Shown here in pieces: positions 59,297 through 64,000 of a stretch of 64,000 nt of DNA. The notes beneath the pieces are model-generated. The model saw only the letters and a list, made by a program, of their open reading frames with translations. It had not been told where the DNA came from and ran no database searches. Both the position numbers and the translations under genes were made by a program. The DNA is from Candidatus Binatia bacterium (GTDB lineage: Bacteria; Desulfobacterota; Binatia; UBA12015). Numbering within the stretch: the stretch's first letter is position 1; the number at the start of each line of letters is the position of its first letter. The DNA lies in the NCBI GenBank assembly GCA_029248525.1, contig JAQWJE010000008.1, positions 310,001-374,000 on the forward strand. The letters run 5' to 3'.

Positions 59297-59338
59297 GTTG
59301 CATGCTTGCGCCGCGAGAGGCTTTGAATAGGATGCAAC
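59297..59338. promoter_or_regulatory. GTTGCAT/ATGCAAC inverted repeat upstream of msrA
   Basis: GTTGCAT (59297-59303) and ATGCAAC (59332-59338) form an inverted repeat with 28 nt between, about 45 nt before the msrA ATG. The same GTTGCA/TGCAAC half-sites occur closely spaced at 62905-62921 upstream of topA. They could be a shared operator, but this is inference. Confidence 0.35.
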
Positions 59339-59381
59339 AGGGTTCGTCTCATGTCACAGGCGGAAGAAAGCAGGGTGCTCG

Positions 59382-60104
59382 ATGCACGTGAAGAAACAAT
59401 CACCAAGATCCTCGCGGCGAAGCGCAAAACGGTGGGGTTCCGCGGGGCTTTTGCTTTTGTCCGGATTGCTCCTCACGGGCTGGGGGACCGTAGCCGAGAC
59501 GCAACCCGTCGGAGTGCGAGAGGCCGTGGCTCCGGAAGCGCTGGCTCCTCCCAAGAAAGAGGTGGAGGTTCCGTCGGCGGAATCGCGAGCCGTGTTCGCG
59601 GGGGGGTGTTTTTGGTGCTCCGAGGCGGACTTTGAAAAGGTCGAAGGCGTGATCGATGTGCGGTCGGGCTACACGGGTGGCCCTGAACTCGATCCAACCT
59701 ACGAGCAAGTTTCCCGGGGCGCGACGGGGCATACCGAGGCGATCGAGGTGGTCTACGACCCCAGTCGTGTCTCGTATGAGAAATTGCTTGAAGTTTTTTG
59801 GCGATCGATTGATCCGACCGTCAAGAATCGGCAGTTTTGCGATCGGGGTTCACAATATCGCTCCGCAATTTTCGTGTCGGACAGCACCGAGAAGAAACTC
59901 GCAGAGAGTGGAAAGGCAAAGGCCGCCAGCACCCTTCGTAAACCCGTTTTTACCGAGATCGAAATGGCGACCAAGTTTTACCCGGCGGAGGAGTACCATC
60001 AAGACTACTACCTGAAGAACCCCTTGCGTTATAAATACTACCGGTTCAATTGCGGCCGAGACCAGCGGCTCGCTGAACTCTGGGGCGACCCGGCCGCGAA
60101 GTAG
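59382..60104 (+). CDS. msrA: Peptide methionine sulfoxide reductase MsrA, exported form
   Basis: MsrA reduces methionine-S-sulfoxide in damaged proteins. The catalytic motif AGGCFWCSEADFEKVEGV (GCFWC) and the RSGYTGG block are present, as are EVVYDPSRVSYEKLLEVFWRSIDPT, KFYPAEEYHQDYYLK and a resolving Cys in YRFNCGRDQ. The first 60 residues hold a basic N-terminus and a hydrophobic segment (GSAGLLLLSGLLLTGWG), so it is probably exported or membrane-anchored, unlike the usual cytoplasmic MsrA. Length is 240 aa. It converges on topA with an 8-bp gap. Confidence 0.93.
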   Translation: MHVKKQSPRSSRRSAKRWGSAGLLLLSGLLLTGWGTVAETQPVGVREAVAPEALAPPKKEVEVPSAESRAVFAGGCFWCSEADFEKVEGVIDVRSGYTGGPELDPTYEQVSRGATGHTEAIEVVYDPSRVSYEKLLEVFWRSIDPTVKNRQFCDRGSQYRSAIFVSDSTEKKLAESGKAKAASTLRKPVFTEIEMATKFYPAEEYHQDYYLKNPLRYKYYRFNCGRDQRLAELWGDPAAK

Positions 60105-60112
60105 TCGTCCCG

Positions 60113-62839
60113 TCAGAAAGGTGGAGTTTCCGAGTCGACGTCCTTCTTCTTGGCGACCGCTTTTTTGCTGGCTGCTTTTTTCTTGGCTGCGCTCTTCTTC
60201 GTGGTGCTCTTTTTTTCGCTGACCTTCTTGCTGGCAGATTTTTTCTTCGCCGTCTTTTTCCTGGCGGCCGTCTTGCGCCCCTTTTTCTTTTTCGGATTGT
60301 TCGCGTCTCGCTCGCGTTTGTCCAGAATCCGCTGGGCTGCCTCGGAAGAACTGATCTTGGCGGGGTCCATATCCTTTGCGAGTGTGGCATTGGTTTCGCC
60401 ATCAGTCGCATAGGGGCCGAACCGACCGTCCTTGATCTGGATGGTCGCTCCCTCGAGTTCAAACACATTCTCGAAAGTCTGGATCGGCGGCTTCGCGACA
60501 CCCCGGCCCTTTTTTCGCGGCTGCGCGAGCAGGAAGCGTGCTCTGGCCTCATCGACGAGGAAGGGGTCATCGCCTGGTTCAAGGCTGCGGCTTTCCTTGC
60601 CGGCTCGCAGGTAGAGTCCGAATTTCCCGTTGTAGAGGAGGATCTCCTCGCCCTCGAGACTATTGCCGCAGGGACGTCCTGCTTTCAGCGTCAGAAGCTG
60701 GAGCGCGACTTCAGCGTTCACGTCTTCCGGCTTCATCTCCTTCAGAAGGGATGCGAATTCCGGTTTTTCCTCCGAATCGGTGCTGCCGCGCTGGACGTAA
60801 GGGCCGAACCGTCCGCTCTTCAGGAAAAGAGGCTGGCCGGTCTTGTCGCAATAACCCAGAGGCTCGTCCTTGCGTGCCCCGGCATCAAGAATTTCGGTTG
60901 CGACCTGTTCGGAAAGCTCGTCGGGTGGCAACTCGGTGGGAATATTTCCGCGAATCTCTCCGGCCTCGAGGTAAGGTCCGTAACGGCCGACTCTCAGGGC
61001 GATCGGTTCATCACGATAGGTCCATTGCGTGTCGCCCGCGAAGGGGAGGGGGAATCGACAGATCTGTGCCGGGTCGATATTCTCCATGCCGGCTTCGATC
61101 AGGCCCGATAGTCCCTTGCCTCCTTGTTCTGACCAGAAGTTCTGCAGATACTTTTGGGGATTCTGATTGCCTCGCGCGATCTCGTCGAGGTCGTCCTCCA
61201 TTTTTTTGGTGAAGCTGTATTCCACCATGCTCGCGAAATGGTCTTCCATCAGTCGGACGACGGCGAATGCTGTCCAAGTCGGTACCAGCGCCTTGTTGCG
61301 GCGGAAGGAATAGGCGGCTTGCTGGATTCTATCGATGATCGACGCGTAGGTACTGGGCCGTCCGATCCCTCGTTTTTCGAGTTCCTTGATCAGGCCGGCT
61401 TCGGTGTATCGGCCAGTCGGCTGGGTATTGTGTTCCTCGGGCTTCAGTTCCTCTGTGGTGACCGTGTCTCCGACCGCGACGCCGGGCAGGATCGTCTCCT
61501 TGGTGCCGGCCGGATCGACACGCAGGAATCCCGGCTTGTCGATGACCGTGCCACGAGCTTGATAGAGCGCGGGGCTGGCATGGTCTTCCTGCACCTCCAG
61601 AATAACTGTTCTCCCGGTGGCCGGCTTCATTTGGGTAGCGATCGTGCGTTTCCAGATCAGATCGTAGAGGCGGCTCTCATCCTCGCCGACCTGACGCCCT
61701 ACCACCTCGGGGGCTGTGAAATCGGCAGGTCGGATCGGCTCATGTTCGCCGCCGGCATCACCTGACATCGACCCGAAGTTTCGCGGAGCGTGCTCTTCCT
61801 TGCCGAATTTTTCTGCGATGACGTTCCCGATTGCCTGCATGGCTTCTGGCGCGAGGAGGTAGTTGTCGGTTCGTACGTACGTGATGAACCCCTTTTGGAA
61901 GAGAGCATTGGCCGAGCGCATGGTGCGTGCGGGCGAGAAACCCAGCCGATTACTGGCCTCCTGCTGCAGTCCACTGGTGATGAATGGAACGGGCGGCTTT
62001 CGTGAGTACGGTTTCTCTTCGAGCGAAGACACCTGAAAGCTCGCCGCCGAAAGTCGTTTCTCGAGCTCGGTAGTGGCATCGACGTCGAGAACGCGAAGGT
62101 TGCCGGCATCGGACCTCAGCTTGCCGTCGTCGCCGAAATCCTTGCTTTGTGCGATTGCCTGACCTCCGAGGCGAAGGAGTTTCGACTCGAAGGTTTCCCC
62201 CTGCGGTGTCCGGAAAATTGCATCCAGATCCCAAAAGGAGGCGCTGACGAAGATCAGACGTTCCTTTTCGCGGTCGACCAGAAGACGGATAGCCACCGTC
62301 TGCACGCGACCGGCCGAGAGACCTTGTGCGACTTTGCGCCATAACAGATTGGAGACCGGATAGCCGTAGAGGCGGTCCACCAGCCGGCGCGTTTCCTGCG
62401 CCTCGACCAACTGCGTATCGAGTTCCTCGGGGGCCTCGATTGCTTTCAGCAGTGCGCTTTTGGTGATCTGTCCCAGCCGTAGTCGCTTCACGGGTACGCT
62501 TTTTTTCGGCTTCAGAACCTCGAGCAGATGCCAGGAAATTGCCTCCCCCTCACGGTCGGCGTCAGTGGCGAGATAAAGCTCGTCGGCGTTTTTCAACTCG
62601 CGGGCAATTTCTCGCATGGTGGCCTTTTTCCCCTCATCGAGAACGTAAATGGCCTGAAATCCCTCCTCGATTCCCGTCACGATCTGTTGCTTTTTCTTGT
62701 CGGCGGGCACCTGACTCGCCTTGCTGGGCAAATCTCGGATGTGGCCGACGCTGGCAAGTACCACGTAGTCCTTACCGAGATACTTCTCGATAGTCTTGGC
62801 TTTCGTGGGTGATTCTACAATGACGAGTCGTTTGGGCAT
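60113..62839 (-). CDS. topA: DNA topoisomerase I (type IA)
   Basis: TopA relaxes negative supercoils. The toprim domain has VIVESPTKAKTIEKYLG and ATDADREGEAISWHL (D93, D95, E97). The active-site Tyr is Tyr321 in KGFITYVRTDNY, where the usual RTDS has Asn instead of Ser. The later HEPIRPAD replaces the usual HEAIRPT. Zinc fingers are absent; instead there are four C-terminal repeats with GRYGPYLE, GRFGPYVQ, GKFGLYLR and GRFGPYAT and a Lys/Ala-rich tail of about 60 residues. That layout resembles actinobacterial and some deltaproteobacterial TopA. Length is 908 aa. Confidence 0.96.
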   Translation of the reverse strand: MPKRLVIVESPTKAKTIEKYLGKDYVVLASVGHIRDLPSKASQVPADKKKQQIVTGIEEGFQAIYVLDEGKKATMREIARELKNADELYLATDADREGEAISWHLLEVLKPKKSVPVKRLRLGQITKSALLKAIEAPEELDTQLVEAQETRRLVDRLYGYPVSNLLWRKVAQGLSAGRVQTVAIRLLVDREKERLIFVSASFWDLDAIFRTPQGETFESKLLRLGGQAIAQSKDFGDDGKLRSDAGNLRVLDVDATTELEKRLSAASFQVSSLEEKPYSRKPPVPFITSGLQQEASNRLGFSPARTMRSANALFQKGFITYVRTDNYLLAPEAMQAIGNVIAEKFGKEEHAPRNFGSMSGDAGGEHEPIRPADFTAPEVVGRQVGEDESRLYDLIWKRTIATQMKPATGRTVILEVQEDHASPALYQARGTVIDKPGFLRVDPAGTKETILPGVAVGDTVTTEELKPEEHNTQPTGRYTEAGLIKELEKRGIGRPSTYASIIDRIQQAAYSFRRNKALVPTWTAFAVVRLMEDHFASMVEYSFTKKMEDDLDEIARGNQNPQKYLQNFWSEQGGKGLSGLIEAGMENIDPAQICRFPLPFAGDTQWTYRDEPIALRVGRYGPYLEAGEIRGNIPTELPPDELSEQVATEILDAGARKDEPLGYCDKTGQPLFLKSGRFGPYVQRGSTDSEEKPEFASLLKEMKPEDVNAEVALQLLTLKAGRPCGNSLEGEEILLYNGKFGLYLRAGKESRSLEPGDDPFLVDEARARFLLAQPRKKGRGVAKPPIQTFENVFELEGATIQIKDGRFGPYATDGETNATLAKDMDPAKISSSEAAQRILDKRERDANNPKKKKGRKTAARKKTAKKKSASKKVSEKKSTTKKSAAKKKAASKKAVAKKKDVDSETPPF

Positions 62840-63147
62840 ATTCCTTCCGGTCGCGGTTTCTTACAGGACCGCTTTCGGGGCCGTATACGGTTAGTTTGCC
62901 TCCAGTTGCAAGCGCTGCAACCGCGGGGTGTCAAAATTGCCGGCAAAATTTTGCACTCTCTGGCCGCCCGGGCCGGGCTCGCTCCACAGGTGATTCCGCC
63001 TGCGACCGGGAGCGTTTTGGCTGTTTGGCCACTTTCATGGGCGGGTGTTTTGGGGCCGCCGGGAACGGTCAGCCCCGACTTGACGGGTTGAGGTCCACAT
63101 AGCACGGTCCTGTGCGGCAATGACGCCGCGATCGGAGTAAATGAAAT
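62840..63147. other. 308-bp divergent region between topA and the terminal SDR gene
   Basis: No gene is seen. It contains three palindromes: CCGTATACGG (62881-62890), GTTGCA-N5-TGCAAC (62905-62921) and AAAATTGCCGGCAAAATTTT (62933-62952, with a perfect TTGCCGGCAA core). These lie in the 110 bp nearest topA and could control both genes. A TTGACG at about 63079 could be a -35 box for the SDR gene, but a good -10 is not visible. Confidence 0.5.
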
Positions 63148-64000
63148 ATGGGAATTCTTGACGGCAAAGTAGCAATTATCACCGGTGCCGGTGGCGGCCT
63201 GGGCCGCGCACACGCGCTGGCGCTGGCGAAAGAGGGCGCGTCGATTGTGGTCAACGATCTTGGTGGCTCTGTCGACGGGACGGGTGCGGGCGGCACGATG
63301 GCCGATCAGGTCGTCGCCGAAATCGAGGCTGCCGGCGGCAAGGCCGTGGCGAATCATGGCAATGTGACGCTGGCAGAGGATGCCGACTCGATGGTCGCGA
63401 CTGCAGTGCAGAGCTTTGGGCGACTGGATATTCTCATCAATAACGCCGGCATCCTGAGGGATAAATCCTTCAAGAAGATGACGGAAGAGCTCTGGGATCC
63501 GGTTGTGGCGGTTCATCTCAAGGGAACCTACCAACCGACGCGAGCGGCCTACCAGCATATGCTCGAGTCGGGCACCAAGGGGCGGATCATCATGACCAGC
63601 TCGACCTCGGGTCTGATCGGCAACTTCGGCCAGACCAACTACGGCGCAGCCAAGGCTGGAATCGCCGGTTTCATGCGTTGTCTGGCGATCGAGGGAGCCA
63701 AGGCAGGGATCACGGTGAACGTTCTGGCACCCAACGCCTACTCGCGGATGACTGCGGACCTCTTCCCCGAGGGTTCCGAGGAGCATTTTGCGCCCGAGAA
63801 GGTTTCGCCGGCGATCGCATGGCTGTGCTCCGAGGACGCGGCCGATATCACCGGACGGCAATTCGTGATCAGCGGGAATCGGGTAACCCTTTTGTATCCT
63901 GCAGGATTCAAGATCGCCGATCGCGCTGGTGATCCCTGGAGTGCCGAGGAAATTGGTACGAAGATTAGAGAATCGATGGCAGATTGGCCGGAAGCGGCCA
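63148..64000 (+). CDS. Short-chain dehydrogenase of the MFE-2/hydroxyacyl-CoA dehydrogenase type (3' truncated)
   Basis: The frame runs from ATG 63148, after GGAG 11 nt upstream, off the right end, so 284 codons are visible. It opens GILDGKVAIITGAGGGLGRA with the Rossmann motif TGAGGGLG. The insertion VNDLGGSVDGTGAGG is typical of the peroxisomal MFE-2-like (3R)-hydroxyacyl-CoA dehydrogenases. The NNAG block (ILINNAGILRDKSF), Ser in IMTSSTSG and the YGAAK (Tyr-x-x-x-Lys) follow. After residue 250 it departs from simple SDR enzymes and may continue into another domain. A role in beta-oxidation or steroid degradation fits, unproved. Confidence 0.9.
   Translation, partial: MGILDGKVAIITGAGGGLGRAHALALAKEGASIVVNDLGGSVDGTGAGGTMADQVVAEIEAAGGKAVANHGNVTLAEDADSMVATAVQSFGRLDILINNAGILRDKSFKKMTEELWDPVVAVHLKGTYQPTRAAYQHMLESGTKGRIIMTSSTSGLIGNFGQTNYGAAKAGIAGFMRCLAIEGAKAGITVNVLAPNAYSRMTADLFPEGSEEHFAPEKVSPAIAWLCSEDAADITGRQFVISGNRVTLLYPAGFKIADRAGDPWSAEEIGTKIRESMADWPEAA

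Noticed and set aside
1-64000. tRNA, rRNA, CRISPR, insertion sequences or phage genes
   Set aside because: No cloverleaf-like, repeat-spacer or transposase/integrase signatures were seen when reading the sequence and frames.

Overview
The window looks like a chromosomal segment of a free-living, Gram-negative, GC-rich (roughly 60 percent by eye) heterotrophic bacterium. Gram-negative features are a TonB-dependent receptor, a TonB-like energiser, TatA, lipoprotein and Tat signals, and a periplasmic-type alkaline phosphatase. The gene mix (MJ0042-type zinc-ribbon/DUF3426 protein, DUF3604 protein, pectinacetylesterase/Notum-like lipoprotein, many SDR, CoA-transferase and phytanoyl-CoA dioxygenase genes) resembles deltaproteobacterial-type lineages such as Myxococcota, Desulfobacterota or Binatota. 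That placement is inference. I see no tRNA, rRNA, CRISPR array, transposase or phage gene.

0-26 kb is mainly housekeeping. It starts with rluB, converging on a six-gene minus-strand block: SirB1-like protein, tldD, pmbA, an unknown membrane protein, a flippase-like UPF0104 protein and an FGGY kinase. Next come a DHH phosphoesterase, queG and a FliA-type sigma factor behind a near-consensus sigma-54 promoter. Then follow mobA with the 5-formyl-THF cyclo-ligase gene, metK with a good terminator, a GNAT gene, a CYTH/aconitase-swivel pair, surE, aspS, ald, and a folD-gcvT-gcvH operon without gcvP. A TonB-like protein, tatA, an acidic zinc-ribbon membrane protein and alkaline phosphatase end the section.

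26-45 kb is catabolic and accessory. An amidohydrolase faces an SDR gene that follows an unrecognised 457-residue gene. A four-gene minus-strand operon (DUF3604, nucleoside hydrolase, PhyH dioxygenase, class III CoA-transferase) diverges from a ribokinase. A ribbon-helix-helix gene and a TonB-dependent receptor follow. A second minus-strand run carries an alpha/beta hydrolase, thioesterase, molybdopterin oxidoreductase, aldehyde dehydrogenase and histidine phosphatase. A secreted EF-hand protein has its own promoter with a large inverted repeat.

46-52 kb is a plus-strand island of two exported hydrolases (a Notum-like lipoprotein with a duplicated cysteine-rich N-terminal domain, and a CocE/NonD hydrolase) followed by an orphan hybrid-free sensor histidine kinase. 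52-59 kb is a seven-gene minus-strand run: Zn-alcohol dehydrogenase, enolase-superfamily dehydratase, beta-hydroxyacid dehydrogenase and aldehyde dehydrogenase (two junctions overlap by 4 nt), then an aldo/keto reductase, a PNPOx-like protein and an NTF2-like protein. This looks like one undescribed oxidation pathway. The window ends with an exported msrA, topA, and a truncated SDR gene of the MFE-2 type that runs off the right edge.

The features I rate most worth checking are the sigma-54 promoter of the sigma-factor gene, the seven-gene oxidation cluster, the DUF3604/nucleoside hydrolase/ribokinase locus, the duplicated cysteine domain, and several inverted repeats that sit inside or beside promoters.
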